A stretch of 64,000 bases of DNA from Diplonema japonicum (lineage: Eukaryota; Euglenozoa; Diplonemea; Diplonemida; Diplonemidae): the NCBI GenBank assembly GCA_964019335.1, contig OZ025742.1, forward strand, positions 186,001 through 250,000, read 5' to 3'. Made by a program: the position numbers and the translations under genes. The notes under the pieces were generated by a model. The model saw only the letters and a list, made by a program, of their open reading frames with translations, had not been told where the DNA came from and ran no database searches. Shown here piece by piece: positions 1 through 10,779 of the stretch; the first letter of the stretch is position 1; every line of letters starts with the position of its first letter.

Positions 1-429
1 AACCTTTTTCGACGTAGCTTCTGTGAGCCCCGTCAGCCCTGATAGTTTTGTCACCATTTCAGGTTTATGGTCGATGTGTCTCTTTAAGATCCCCACGCCT
101 TGTAGCATGCCCTGCAGGTCGCACCCGGTGTGGAATGTGTAGTGCGAGCCCTGCTCTTCCCACCCCAGGCACAGTATCAGCTGCTCTCCTCCCTCCAGCC
201 TCAACACTTTGTCCTTCAAGGAGGCGTTCTCCTTGCGAACCTTTCTGTACTTCCCGTCTGTGGATGCCTCGATGTTCTCTGCCATCTTCTTCACCGTCTC
301 GTACAAAACTTTCACATCTGCAGCGGGGTTGCGCTGCATTAGGACAGTGGTGACCTTTTCTTGCAAGGCAGCTAAGTCATGCCGCATCTCTTGCTCTCCA
401 TAGTACCCGCTTGCAGGCAGAGTGGGCAT
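1..429 (-). CDS. PUB-domain protein, 3'-partial at window edge
   Basis: An open frame starts at the ATG at 429-427 and runs off the window after 143 codons. Residues ~25-105 resemble a PUB/PUG domain, the helical module of peptide N-glycanase and UBX/UBA proteins that binds p97/VCP tails. Seen: a helical KVLYETVKKM segment, then KYRKVRKENASLKDKVLRLE and GGEQLILCLGWEE, which follow the family pattern 'KYRrIR..N..F...V..v.Ga.e.L...GFe'. The part beyond the window is unknown, so partner domains such as UBX or transglutaminase cannot be judged. The start is supported by a 24-nt poly(C) tract and CAAG just upstream in the transcript sense. Last gene of the minus-strand array. Confidence 0.6.
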   Translation of the reverse strand, partial: MPTLPASGYYGEQEMRHDLAALQEKVTTVLMQRNPAADVKVLYETVKKMAENIEASTDGKYRKVRKENASLKDKVLRLEGGEQLILCLGWEEQGSHYTFHTGCDLQGMLQGVGILKRHIDHKPEMVTKLSGLTGLTEATSKKV

Positions 430-439
430 GCCTTGTTGA

Positions 440-463
440 GGGGGGGGGGGGGGGGGGGGGGGG
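440..463 (+). repeat. poly(G) run, poly(C) in transcript sense
   Basis: Twenty-four consecutive G on the plus strand, 11 nt upstream of the PUB-gene ATG in transcript sense. Followed there by TCAACAAG. It may act as the pyrimidine tract of an acceptor site; length is prone to sequencing error. Confidence 0.75.
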
Positions 464-544
464 ATAAGCTTGCCTTACAAACTGTAATAACTAAAGAAGA
501 AAATGTTCGCAACGGGCGACGGTTCCGGAAGAAACCGTTCCCAT

Positions 545-3500
545 CTACGCGAGGATATGGTCTGTAGCTTCGGGCGGGAGGATGTTCCACACCCCGGGCT
601 GTGCCCTTGCGTCTGAGGGGAGGAGCACGCCGTCGGCGAAGCGTACTTTTCGCTTCGAAGTAGGCTGGGGGTACGAAGGCTTCTTCGGTGGCAGTGTGTC
701 GTCCGCTTTTCTGGACTCACCGTCACGTATTGCCCGAAGCATTTTTGCACGGTCCCACGCTGTGATGCCGCTCAGACGTGTCTCCACGTTGACGGTGGCG
801 TACTGCTTCACCTCCATGTATTCCTCCCACCCCACGCTCCCTGCGGTAGGGGTCCGCACCTTACGTGACGGGTTGATGCACAATGGATACGCAGGTCTAC
901 CCCTCGGGCTGGGGTGGTGCAGGTTCTTGTTATTCGGCAGCACTGTGAACCTGTAGTCCACCTCTTCGTTCGCACACGTCTCGAGCATTTTTTCCAGCAG
1001 CTCACATCGTTGGCGCATCATCCCTGCTTGCCGGTACCCTGTGTCTTGAAACTTCTTCGCCAGAGTAACTAACTGCATCTCTGAGTAGCTGTTTGCTCTT
1101 GTGCCCTTGCACAGCACGTTCAACCTCGCCCTGAGCACCACCCTCCTCATCACTTCGGCCACAGTATCTTTCATAAGTGCGGAAACCTTTTTCTTCTGCT
1201 CCCGGACAACACGCAGTCCGTCGAAGGTGCTGTCCCTTGCATCGACGATGTCCCGCACCTCTTGGATGTCGTCGTTGAGGGCGCTCCGCACGTGCCAGTT
1301 GGAAAGGATGTCGGGCAGCTTCAGGATGTCGATCACATGGGACACTTGTTCTGCCGCCATCACGGCAGCATCTGCACACACGATGAGGTCCAGTGTGCCC
1401 AGCGGAGGACCCTTTTGGCAGCCCCACTCCTGCGTGGCAACCGTTGCTTGCACATCACGATCTTCGACACAGACCGTGTGTGCGTCGTTGTACAGCGACT
1501 CCACCAAGCTCTTCCGTGTGGAGCTCCTCTTGCGGGGTACAGTCGACTTGCGGCCCTCGGGCAGCAAGTTCCTGAAGATCTCCTGCTCTGGGCTGTAGTC
1601 GCTATGTGAAGGGGTGAACTCCAGCCCAGCGAGGTTCTCCGACCACGGTGTGCCCTGCTGGCTGCTTTGCCCCGCATCAAAAACGGTGCTTGCACGTCTG
1701 CTCGCAATCGATGGCCGTGCGGACGTGACGGGTAGCGCCGACTGGTCATCGTTCTGGTTGATGGAGATGTTGTCCATAGATAAGGAGTGGGAGTGGGAGT
1801 GGGAGCGGGAGTAGACTTGAGAGCGTGAGGAGTACACATCCTGCTCCATGAAAGCAGTGAGCAAGAGGTACGATTCCGGGATGGGGTGTTGCCACTCCGC
1901 AAGCTTCATGAGTTCTGAATACACCTCCTGGAAGGCGGGGTGCTCTGTCTGGCAGTAGAGGAACAGCGAATGGCTGGGTTTGTATTCCTGCAGTATGGTC
2001 GCGAGGTACTGCAGGGTGGACTTGACTCTTACGGAGAGCTTTGTGCTGAGGGTCTTCAGTGTGCGGCTGGTGAGCTGCAACAGCTCCACATCCTTGATTG
2101 AGTTCATCCATGTGGCCAGCTCTTGCTGTGTTTGGCGGAGTTGCGTGGCAACCTCCGTCACCGCCATGCCCCACAAGCCCATCACCTCTGTTACGGTGCT
2201 GACGCTCACTTTCGTCCTGCGTACCTCGGCAAGCTCCACGACAAGGTCCTGCTTCTTTTGCTTCTGCTTGTCCACCTCAACAGTCAGTTCGGCGTTCTGC
2301 TGCCGCACCACCTCGCTGGGCCCCCCTGATGCGATCATTGTCTTCATCTCTTTCAGCGTACTGTTCGTGGCGCACAGCTGTGCCTGCAGCGACGTTACCT
2401 TTGCGCTCAGCATGGCGTTCTGCCTTGCTGTGAAGCGCAAGCGGAACCTGAAGGACAGGGCGAGAAGGTAGTTTGTAACTAAACGTTTCTTCCGCACCTC
2501 GTTCTGGTGCGTGTATATGACCCGCAAGCACTTCAGCGAGCCGTGCAGCGTGCTGTTTGCAGCTGATAGCTTCTTAACAGCCTCGAGGCTCTCCTTGTCG
2601 GGCTTGATGATAAGCGTGTTGGCAATCTTGTCTGTTTGCGCTTGTTGTTCGCACGTCTCCACCTTTTCCACGATGGGATCTTCCGTCTGCACGGCAGCTG
2701 TCTGACAGGGCACCGCCTCAGGCGCCACCACCAGAGGTACCACGGCAGCTGCTGCAGCGAGCTCTGCTTGCACCGTTTCTTTGTACTCCGCGTGGGCGAC
2801 AGCGGCAGCCTCGCATTCTTCCCTGTAGCGCGCGCATTCTTTTTTGGTGGTGATGAGCTCTCTACGTAGCTCGTTGACAGCCTTCTTGGCCTCTTGCAGC
2901 TCTTTGTAAGAAGGGTTTTGCTCTGCCTCTGCATCGCATAAAGCGTTTTGCAGGATGCGGACACGATGCTCGTGGATGTGTTCCTTGTGCCTGAGGATGG
3001 TGATGAGCTTTTCTTTGCTGTTGATGAGCTCACGAAGCTCGTACTCGGGGTTCGTGCGGACAAGCTGCATGAGGGTTTCCATTTTCCGGCGCAGGACGAT
3101 GAGCTCAGCTTGGGCTTCTGCTTTGTCGTTGGCGGTGGTGGCGAGGAGCTCGGAGGTCCCTTTGCTGAGAGCCGTCAGCTCGGATAGCTTGTTCTCAATG
3201 TTCTTCGATATGAAGGTGGTGTCGAGGTTGTGGGTTTCGCGCTGGATCTCCCGTAGACGAGCTTGTGCGTTGTCTGTGTCGCTGGTGAGGGTTTTGGAGG
3301 CCCACATGTCAAGTTCTCTGTTGAGGCTTCTTCGCTCTCTGGCACCGAGGGTTGCCTGGGTGCTGAGGTGGACGTCTCGCTCTGTTACAGTGCCGTCTGA
3401 GGGCTCCCCTATTCCCTGCATTTCGTCAAGACAGGTGTCTAATCGAATGCTCAGTTCTGCCAGCCCGTCCCTCACGCCCAAGCTGGCGTTTTCCATTCTC

Positions 3501-3631
3501 TTCATCTCCTCCACTCGTTTTTTGTTCATTTTCTCTGCCCGCAACCCTTTCTCGTTAAACCCTTTCAGCATCACATTCAGTCCAGCATCTTCATCTTTGG
3601 TCCCCAAACTGCCTTTCTTCCGAGCTGGCAT
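545..3631 (-). CDS. Large coiled-coil protein (1028 aa), unknown function
   Basis: A single long open frame with ATG at 3631. Composition is coiled-coil-like over roughly residues 25-300 and 390-560: Glu, Lys, Gln and Leu with heptad spacing. A Ser/Thr/Pro-rich low-complexity middle follows (around residue 640-730, with an alternating Ser-His stretch), then a helical region and a basic tail. I recognise no catalytic motif. A basal-body, flagellar or cytoskeletal scaffold is a guess from composition only. One or more in-frame introns may be hidden; the segment near 2420-2520 is unusually Arg-rich and a candidate. Spacer to the downstream PUB gene is 115 bp. Confidence 0.75.
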   Translation of the reverse strand: MPARKKGSLGTKDEDAGLNVMLKGFNEKGLRAEKMNKKRVEEMKRMENASLGVRDGLAELSIRLDTCLDEMQGIGEPSDGTVTERDVHLSTQATLGARERRSLNRELDMWASKTLTSDTDNAQARLREIQRETHNLDTTFISKNIENKLSELTALSKGTSELLATTANDKAEAQAELIVLRRKMETLMQLVRTNPEYELRELINSKEKLITILRHKEHIHEHRVRILQNALCDAEAEQNPSYKELQEAKKAVNELRRELITTKKECARYREECEAAAVAHAEYKETVQAELAAAAAVVPLVVAPEAVPCQTAAVQTEDPIVEKVETCEQQAQTDKIANTLIIKPDKESLEAVKKLSAANSTLHGSLKCLRVIYTHQNEVRKKRLVTNYLLALSFRFRLRFTARQNAMLSAKVTSLQAQLCATNSTLKEMKTMIASGGPSEVVRQQNAELTVEVDKQKQKKQDLVVELAEVRRTKVSVSTVTEVMGLWGMAVTEVATQLRQTQQELATWMNSIKDVELLQLTSRTLKTLSTKLSVRVKSTLQYLATILQEYKPSHSLFLYCQTEHPAFQEVYSELMKLAEWQHPIPESYLLLTAFMEQDVYSSRSQVYSRSHSHSHSLSMDNISINQNDDQSALPVTSARPSIASRRASTVFDAGQSSQQGTPWSENLAGLEFTPSHSDYSPEQEIFRNLLPEGRKSTVPRKRSSTRKSLVESLYNDAHTVCVEDRDVQATVATQEWGCQKGPPLGTLDLIVCADAAVMAAEQVSHVIDILKLPDILSNWHVRSALNDDIQEVRDIVDARDSTFDGLRVVREQKKKVSALMKDTVAEVMRRVVLRARLNVLCKGTRANSYSEMQLVTLAKKFQDTGYRQAGMMRQRCELLEKMLETCANEEVDYRFTVLPNNKNLHHPSPRGRPAYPLCINPSRKVRTPTAGSVGWEEYMEVKQYATVNVETRLSGITAWDRAKMLRAIRDGESRKADDTLPPKKPSYPQPTSKRKVRFADGVLLPSDARAQPGVWNILPPEATDHILA

Positions 3632-3760
3632 TCTTTTTTTGGTTTCCTTTTTTTGTATACCATTTTACCCTGTTGGAGGGTGGATTTGGAAATAATGTTT
3701 TCTTTTTTTATAAAAAAAGAAAAAAAAGTTGTTGTTTTTTTTTTTTCTCTCTTTTCCATC

Positions 3761-3791
<31 letters not shown>

Positions 3792-4436
3792 CCTCTTTAT
3801 AAAAAAAGAAAAGAAAAAGAAGAATTCAAAAACTCAGTACTAAGGGGGGAGATTAGGAGTAAGAAAGGAAGAAGGAAGAAAAAGGAATAAGGTGGACACC
3901 TTACGTGTTTTTTTTCCCCCTTTTTTTTTTCTTTTTCTTGTTTTAGAAAGTTATTTTTTTTATTTTTCTTTTTGCAGGGGAGGAGGAACGAGAAAGTGTG
4001 AAAGAGGGCATCTTACAATTGACATAAGAAGCAAGTCGTTTGTTTGAAAGAGATGGCACGTGCCGAAAAATTTGTAAAAAGGAGAAGGGGGGGTGGTTGC
4101 TGCTATTTTCTTTTTTTTTTCCTTGAGAAAATCGTAACCAAGTCGAAGAAAATATGTTTTTTTTTTTTTTTAAATATTTGCATCGCTTTGCTATTTTTTT
4201 ATAGCTTAATGCGCGAAGTGAAAATATTATTTTTTTTTCCCCCTCGAAACCCTTTCATAACAACTACTAAACTACAAAAAAAAAAAAAATCGTAAATAAA
4301 CGGTAGCCCCTTCCGTAGGTTATGTTTCACCTTCCTTTTCTTTTTTAAATATTGTTTATATATATATATATATATATTTTTTTTTTTTGAACTCGTAATT
4401 AAAAGCTATCTCACATTTTTTTTTTTTTTCCCCACT
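3632..4436. other. AT-rich intergenic spacer with homopolymers
   Basis: About 800 bp without a credible gene. It is made of T runs (one near 3769-3791), A-rich stretches and a short (TA)n block near 4357-4377. Lys/Phe-rich short frames here are translations of homopolymers. It lies between the kinase 3' end and the start of the 1028-aa gene, so it would hold the upstream gene's 3' UTR and the downstream gene's 5' region. Confidence 0.7.
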
Positions 4437-5924
4437 TCATCCTGTTTTCAAGAAGGTCAGAAGCTCGTCTGCTGAAGGCCGCGTGGCTACATTTCGGTGA
4501 AAGCATTTCAGCAACACTTTCCTAATAACAGGATTGCAGGTCTCCGGGACACCAGGAGGGGGCCCGGCACTGTTGGCAATATGATACACAGCAGCCCACG
4601 GGGTGTCAAAATCAGGCCAAGGTTGGTTTCCAAGCATTTCTATAATGGTGCAGCCCACAGACCAAATATCAGCCTTTGTGCCATACCCACTGTCATCCTT
4701 GAGCGCGATGACCTCTGGGGCCATCCAGTACGGGGTGCCCTGGTTTTTTTTTTTTTTTTTTTTTTTTTTTCTTCTTTTTTTTTCTCTCTCTCCATACCAC
4801 CATCGTCATGCATCCAAAAGATGATGAAATGCAACTGTCGATTTTTTTGCTGCAACCGAAATCGGCGACTTTGACCTCTCCCTCAGCCCCGATCAGGATA
4901 TTGCCTCCCTTGATATCTGTGGACGTTTCATTTCTTTTTTTTTTTCTCTTTTTTTCCCCCGCGTTCATACCGCGATGCACCACCCCATTGGAGTGCAGGT
5001 ATGCCATCGCCGAGAGAATCTGATTTGTGTACTGAAGAATGGTCGTGTCTTGAAGCGCACCGAAACGCTGTTATTTTTTTTTTTTGCCCCCCTTTTGTCA
5101 CGGTATACTTTTATCAACGAGGCCAAGCTCCCTCCAGGCGCGAGCTCCATGAAAATCATCATCGAGTTTGGCGTGGTGCAAAATTTCTCAAGCTGTATTT
5201 TTTTTTTTTCCCCGCCATTGCGGGCCCACACCTTGATTATATTAGGGTGGTGTAATGTCTTCATGAGCTCCAGCTCTGCTGTCAGAGCTTCAATGTCTTC
5301 TTTCTTCGCACCTTCGCTGCCGATGTCGATGATCTTAACAGCAACAATTTTCCCCCCAGACGTGAGCCCCTCGTACACTGAGGCAAAGGAACCCTTGCCC
5401 AGGAGTTTGCCCTTTTGCCAGGACTGTGCTGTGACGGGGGATGTTGGTGTTGCGACTGAATTCTGAGAATGCTGCGAACCAAAGCTCTGGCTGAGGTTCA
5501 GGTTTGCAGAGCCGCTAGGAGGCATCAGACCGCCTTTCTTTTTAACATAAACCCGGAGATACTCATCTTCGTTGTCATCCCAATACCATTTTTTAGTCAC
5601 ATCCCAAGCGCTTGGGCTGTATATTACCATGCGGTCTGTTCCGTCTTCATAGCTCAGCTCCACTTCCACTCCCTCTCCGACTCCAAACTCTGTTTTCACG
5701 ATAGCTTGCATCTGCTCCCAGTCGGCCTCCCAGTGCACGTATTGTCGGCTTATCTTCTCTGCCCACTCCCCTTCCCCGACAAATTTCATTTTTATTTTCG
5801 CGCCTTCCTCTTCCTCCTCTTCTTCTTCCTCCTCTTCCTGGTCTTCCTCTTCTTCTTCCTCCTCCTCTTCCTCTTCTTCTTCCTCTTCTTCCTCCTCCTG
5901 CTTTTTACTTCTTGCGATCACCAT
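4437..5924 (-). CDS. STE-type (MEKK-like) protein kinase with PB1-like N-terminus
   Basis: Protein kinase of about 431 aa, five exons: 5924-5232, 5192-5109, 5067-4971, 4916-4798, 4739-4437. Removing four introns (39, 41, 54 and 58 nt) restores every kinase landmark: glycine loop GKGSFASVYEG, VAVK lysine, HPNIIK, IFMELAPGGSLASL, HRDIKGGNI catalytic loop, ADFG, GTPYWMAPEV activation segment and DIWSVGC. GTPYWMAPE and HRDIKGGN are typical of STE11/STE20 kinases. Residues ~10-40 are almost all Glu. Residues ~45-130 resemble a PB1 domain (LSYEDGTDRMVIYSP fits the acidic OPCA-type pattern), as in MEKK2/3. Likely a MAP3K-like serine/threonine kinase; the exact substrate is unknown. The first intron (GTGTGG donor) is a multiple of three, so retention would also stay open. 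Confidence 0.85.
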
Positions 5925-6041
5925 GGTTACTTGTTGCGGTCCCTTCTCTTCACCACCACCTTTTGATTAGATTGACTGTTAAATAAAAACAGGGGAGGGA
6001 AGGGGGAATAAACTGACTTCTCCTTATTATTTTTTTCCCCC

Positions 6042-7090
6042 CTAACTCTTGGGTGTTGGGATCTTCGGTGAAGTGGGTGCGAGGTCAGGCTGCTCAGGGC
6101 TAGGGATCAGCTCGTCTCCGTAGGCAGGGGAGCAGATGGTGGCTTGGGGTACAGATTTGTTAGGACTAGGGCTCGGAAGATAGTTCCCATAGGCAGGGGA
6201 AGGTGCGTAGATGGGGGAGGGCGCTGTGAGGCTGTTGTGCGCGTCTTTGTCAAAGGAGTCGAGGCCGTCGCCGTTCATGTACCAAGAATTGAGGGCAGTG
6301 TTGATGCTTAAGTTGCTCACGATGCCCGCATCTGTGACCTCGTCCTGTAGTGCCTCACGTCGTTGCCGGACGTGCGTCTGTATGTCTAAGGCTTCTCGCT
6401 GTTTCTGCTCTGCCTCTGCTGCTGCATTTGCTTCCCTCTGGCGTTCTGCCACGTCTTGCGCGTCTTTCACCTCCTCCTGCCTTCGTTTCACTTCTTCCTT
6501 AAACTCTCCGAAGCTTGCGTCCACCTTCCCTGCAGCGTCTTCGTCTTCGAGGCCTTCCCCTAGGATGTCTTCCCAGTCCCCGTTCTCGTCCTCCTTTTCA
6601 TCATGCGCCCCGTTGTCCACTGCTATGCCTATGTCGTCGTGGGCCTCGTGCACCTGCATCGACGGCTCCTGTGTGTCCTCTGGTGGCATCGGGTCCACGC
6701 TGGGGTGTGGTCCGGAGACCATGATCTGAGGGACAGCTGTTTCCATCGGCTTGTTGTCCTCTTCGTGTTGTTGCTGCTGCTGCCCCGTTACTGCCTGCTG
6801 CCGCTTCTCGTTCTCAAACTCCTCGGTCCACTGGTCCACGTTGTACCACAGCGCCCACTGCGTCTTGTTATCCAGATCACCCACGTTCATCTCCTCTTCC
6901 TCTGAACCCACAATCTCCGCTATCTTGTCGTTGATGGCCGCACTATCCTGTGAGTGGGCGTGCGTGGTATGGTTTTTTCCCTCTTTTTGTATTGCAAGCA
7001 TACCAATATATGTTCGAGCTTGTCTGTGAGCTCCACTGCCATCTCGTGCAGCAAGGGCAGCGCATCACCGTTCAGGCGGTGCTCTTTGAC

Positions 7091-7125
<35 letters not shown>

Positions 7126-7713
7126 CCCCCTTTTTTTTTCCCCGTCCTGCTATACCGCATCTTGCATCTGTATCGCAGTGGCCTGCAAGTACTCCATAGG
7201 ATCCGGGTGCTGAAGGATATCATGCACTGCAGCCTCCAGCTGTGTTCCAGAGTACCTGTCTATCAACTCCAGTATTTTTTCGTTAAAGATCTGTTGAAGG
7301 TGGTGTGCTGCTTTCCAAACATCTACGACAGTAGGATGGAAGGACATGGCGTTCCTGAAGACCAAGCTCACATCGCTGTAAGCCTGTTCAAGGGAAGTGT
7401 AGAAGCTCTGCTTGGCCCATATGGTCTGGAAGTCCATCGGGATTGCGATCTTCACCCAGTACTCGCTGTCCACTTCGTTGTGGGTCACTGGACGCATGAA
7501 GTAATGCCCTTGAGGTGTGTTCTCCAGCTCCTTCATGATGTCCAAGCAATCCTGTACAACTTTGCCCTGCTTGTCATCCACGCTTTCAATTTTCCGTTTT
7601 TTCGTACTATGCACCCGGTCATTCGACAGTTCCGCAACACTGTCTGATATTTTGCCAATCAATAAGTCGATCCTTTCACGGATCCCATCTGGTGAGAGTT
7701 CCACCAGTACCAT
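6042..7713 (-). CDS. BET-like protein: single bromodomain plus NET-like domain
   Basis: About 517 aa in three exons: 7713-7156, 7093-7004, 6947-6042. Residues ~45-150 form a bromodomain, the acetyl-lysine reader of chromatin proteins: CLDIMKELE helix, HYFMRPV, IAIPMDFQTI (the ZA-loop PMD), DVSLVFRNAM. The position normally occupied by the acetyl-lysine-contacting Asn appears to be His (NAMSFHP). After exon 2, IAEIVGSEEEEMNVGDLDN resembles the NET/ET domain of BET proteins ('EIDIDxL'). The remainder is charged and proline-containing. Intron 1 (7094-7155) ends in a poly(A) run plus G and lacks a pyrimidine tract; intron 2 (6948-7003) is GTATGC...CTCACAG. The start was chosen at 7713 because TCTTCCAG lies directly before this ATG. 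Confidence 0.75.
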
Positions 7714-7752
7714 CTGGAAGAGGCGATATGTTAAAAAAGAAGATTGGGGGAT

Positions 7753-7772
7753 GGGGGGGGGGGGGGGGGGGG
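7753..7772 (+). repeat. poly(G) run, poly(C) upstream of the BET-like gene
   Basis: Twenty G on the plus strand, about 40 nt upstream of the BET-like ATG in transcript sense. It is followed by further pyrimidines and CCAG|ATG. Same arrangement as at 440-463 and 23396-23421. Confidence 0.75.
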
Positions 7773-7827
7773 AAACACTTTTGTTTTCTTTTGCTGATTT
7801 TTTTTTTTCTTTCTCTCGCCATTTCAC

Positions 7828-8488
7828 CTAAATTGCAACATCATCCCACGACTCGTCTTCCAGTGCTGCAGTGAGCTCGTCGATGCTGTTGGGAAGCTGC
7901 CCTGTGTAGAGGGACTTTACGGAAGGGGTGGAGTTGTTGAAGATGCACAGGGAGGTGTTGTTGAGGATGAGGGTGCCGTCGTGCACACCTGTGCCGTAGT
8001 CTCCTCTTTTATAAGTGATTGAAATGCCAGATCTGTCGCGTTCTATTTTGACGCCGCCTTCGGGTTGCATAAAGCCCACCACTGCGGCTGTCAGCGTCTT
8101 ATCGTTGTTGAACTCGTGTTGCCAGCCGTCGCTGCTGTCTACTATTTCTTGCCATGCGCCGACCTCGTCTTTCTCATTCACGCCTAGCCACACGCAGCCC
8201 CGCAGGACTCCCAGCATTGCCTGGAAGTCCACCACATCAACCTCGCTCTCGGTCCCGCTGTTCCAGGTCCCAAGCATGCTTCGGCATGTTTTGAACACTT
8301 TGCTGGAATCAAATTCTTCCCCCAAATCCTCCGCCTTGGTTTTCCATATTTTCACCAGGGTTTCCGTCTTTTTTTTTTTTTTTTTTTTTTTCTTTTTTTT
8401 TTTTCCCCTGTTGCTCACCGAAACTACATACCATCTGCACAATGTCTTTTGTTTTGAATGATGCATCGTAGTTTAGCTCATCCGCCAT
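7828..8488 (-). CDS. Unknown protein, 198 aa
   Basis: Two exons, 8488-8432 and 8367-7828. The intron (8368-8431, 64 nt) begins GTATGT and ends in a long A run plus G. Joining it in frame puts the 19-residue exon MADELNYDASFKTKDIVQM before TETLVKIW. The protein is acidic at the C-terminus (EDESWDD) and has a predicted beta-rich half (VKIERDRSGISITYKRGDYG). I do not recognise a family. No signal peptide or TM segment is visible. It lies 114 bp upstream of the BET-like gene in the same direction. Confidence 0.7.
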
Positions 8489-8768
8489 TGTTTTTCTTTT
8501 TTTTTTCCCCACCGTGGGTACTTTTTTTATTTATTTTTTTTTCCCCCTCCAACACGGAAAGAAAGAAAAAAAAAATGGGGGAAGAATAGGGAGGGTAAAA
8601 ATCTAAAAATAAAAAAAATTCGATTTTTTTTTTCTCAGCTGTAATTGGGCTGGGAAAAAAAAAAGGGGGAAAAAAAAAAAAAGAACAAGGTAATGTATAC
8701 CGCTGACCGGAAGATTTTTTTTTTTTTTTTCCAGTCAAGGCGGGAAAAAAAGAAAGTTCCGTTTCCTC

Positions 8769-10776
8769 CTATTCATCATCGACAGCAATGTACTCGCCGT
8801 CCTCGTCGGCGAACTTCTGCTCTTCCTCTTGTCGCTTCTGTGCCGCTTCCCTCATCATCTCCCTTCTCTTCCTCCTTTCTTCTTGCTTTTGCTTTTCTTC
8901 CTGTTCCTTTTGCTCCTTTTCCCATTGCTTTCTGGCCTCACGGAACTGCTTGTTGTGCTTTGCCTTCTCCCTTTCCTTCTTACTCATGAACTTCCTAAGT
9001 TCGTCGGGGGTCAGTTTGCTCAGCTATTTTGTTTTAACAAAAAGAAAATTTCCAACATACATCTACTGTCTCCCCGTTGTCCCCCATCTTCTTGTCCGCC
9101 ATGTCGTCTGCCTTTTGAAGATCTTCTTCTTGCCACTTCTTTTTGGCATCGTCCTTCTTCTTCTTCTTTTCTACTCTCTCCTTCTTAATCTCCTCCATTT
9201 TCTTCTTTTTCTCATTGAGCTTCTTCTTCCTCTCCTCCTGTTTCTTTCTTCTTTCTTCCTTCTTTTTTTCCTTTTCAGTCAGTTTCTTCTTCTTGGGATC
9301 CCCGTCTGTTGGCTTTTTGTTCTTCTTTGCTTCCTCCTTCTTACGCTTTTTCTCCTCCTTAGCAGCTGCTTCTTTTTCCTTCTTCTCTTTCAGACGCTTC
9401 TCCCTCGCAAGTTTCTTCGCTTCGAGTTCTTCTTTAGCTGCATCAGCTTTTTTTTGGTCTTTTTCGATTTGCTTCTTTGATTTTTTCTTGCTCTTCTGCT
9501 CCTGTTTTACCTTCTTGCGCTCCTCTGCAATGGCCTCCATTGTCTTGGCAAGGGACAGGGGTTGTGCAATGTCTTCAATGCGAGCAACGTCGCCGTCGCC
9601 CGAGAAGCCTGTGATGTGGTCATGGACAATGGGGGCCAGGCCTTCGCCCTTCATGAGCTGCGTGTCGATGAAGGCGCTGATGGCCTCTGTCTTGAAGGGT
9701 CCCGTGTAGGGGAGCGCAGCACGGGTCATGACCTCAGGGCCGTCGGCAGAGGTCTTTGTCTTGGCAGAGATGAGGAAAACGAGGGTGGGCGCCTTCCTGT
9801 GCACAGACAGGCCACCGGCAATGAGCGTCTTGGACTCGACGGCTGCGTCGATCCACCAGAAGCCGAAGGGGATCTGCTTGGACATCCCACCGCCGCCTTT
9901 GGTCGTCACGTTGATGGCAACCTCCTTCCCAGGGCCGAACTTCTTCGCGTCGGAGGAGTCCAACACAAACACCAGGTCGAAGTACGCCCTGTCCTCTGCC
10001 ATCAGCTTGTTCCACTGGCGCGAGGTGCGGATCTGCGGCATCAGCGATTCGTGCACGTTCATCAGTGCATGCTCACGCTTGTTCTGCAGCACTGCGTCTC
10101 GGTGCACCCCTGTGCGCTTCCTTGCCTTCCCCAACGCTGAGGTGATGTCGCTGTACTCGTAAAGAAGAGAGTGCTCCTGTTCCATGCCGTCGCACTTGAG
10201 GGTCACCTGGTGCTGGTTTGTGAACAGGATGCTGACAGTCATGTCGCCCCAGTACCGCATGGCCGAGGCACGGAGGAGCGCAAGCTGCGTGGTGGTGAGG
10301 TCATCAGGGGCCATGAAGGTGCACTGTGTAGGGTGGTCCATGTCATTGTCGGGGAGGATGTGCTTCAGGACGGTGTATGTAGGGTGCGGCAGGCGGTTGG
10401 GCAGCCACTTCTCAACCGCGTTCTTCAGAGTAAGCTGTTCAGGCTTGCTGATGTCGAATGTGTCACGGCCGTTGAAGACCTTCACGTGGGGGAAGCTGTT
10501 GATGCCGTGCATCTCAGCGATCATCCTGGCTTCAAGGGACTCGGAGACATCGAACCAGCCGGTGCGAACCCAGCCGCCGAGCACGCCCTTTGCAAAGTCC
10601 TTCACTTTGACGTACTCCTCGCTGTCTCCTTGGATGTCAAAGACCACAATCCACACACTCTTCCCGTTGCTCACCGAGTCGTAGAAGAATCCAGGCGTCA
10701 TCCCCTCGTCTGCCTTTGTGCTGACCACGCACAGCAGCAGAAGCACCGCCGCGAGCGTAGGCATCTTTATGTTCAT
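8769..10776 (-). CDS. Secretory thioredoxin-fold (PDI-like) protein with Lys/Glu-rich tail
   Basis: About 656 aa in two exons, 10776-9061 and 9023-8769, with a 37-nt intron (GTATGT...AAAATAG). The N-terminus is a signal peptide (MPTLAAVLLLLCVVSTKADE), so entry to the secretory pathway is likely. Residues ~25-135 look like a thioredoxin fold: SVWIVVFDIQG, WFDVSES, INSFPHVKVFNG with the cis-Pro-type 'FP'. No CxxC pair is visible where PDI would carry it, so oxidoreductase activity is doubtful. From about residue 430 the protein is an almost pure Lys/Glu/Arg helix, continuing into exon 2 (MSKKEREKAK) and ending in an acidic tail. The charged rod after a lumenal domain is odd. Exon 2 would be missed without the intron. 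Confidence 0.75.
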
Positions 10777-10779
10777 AAA

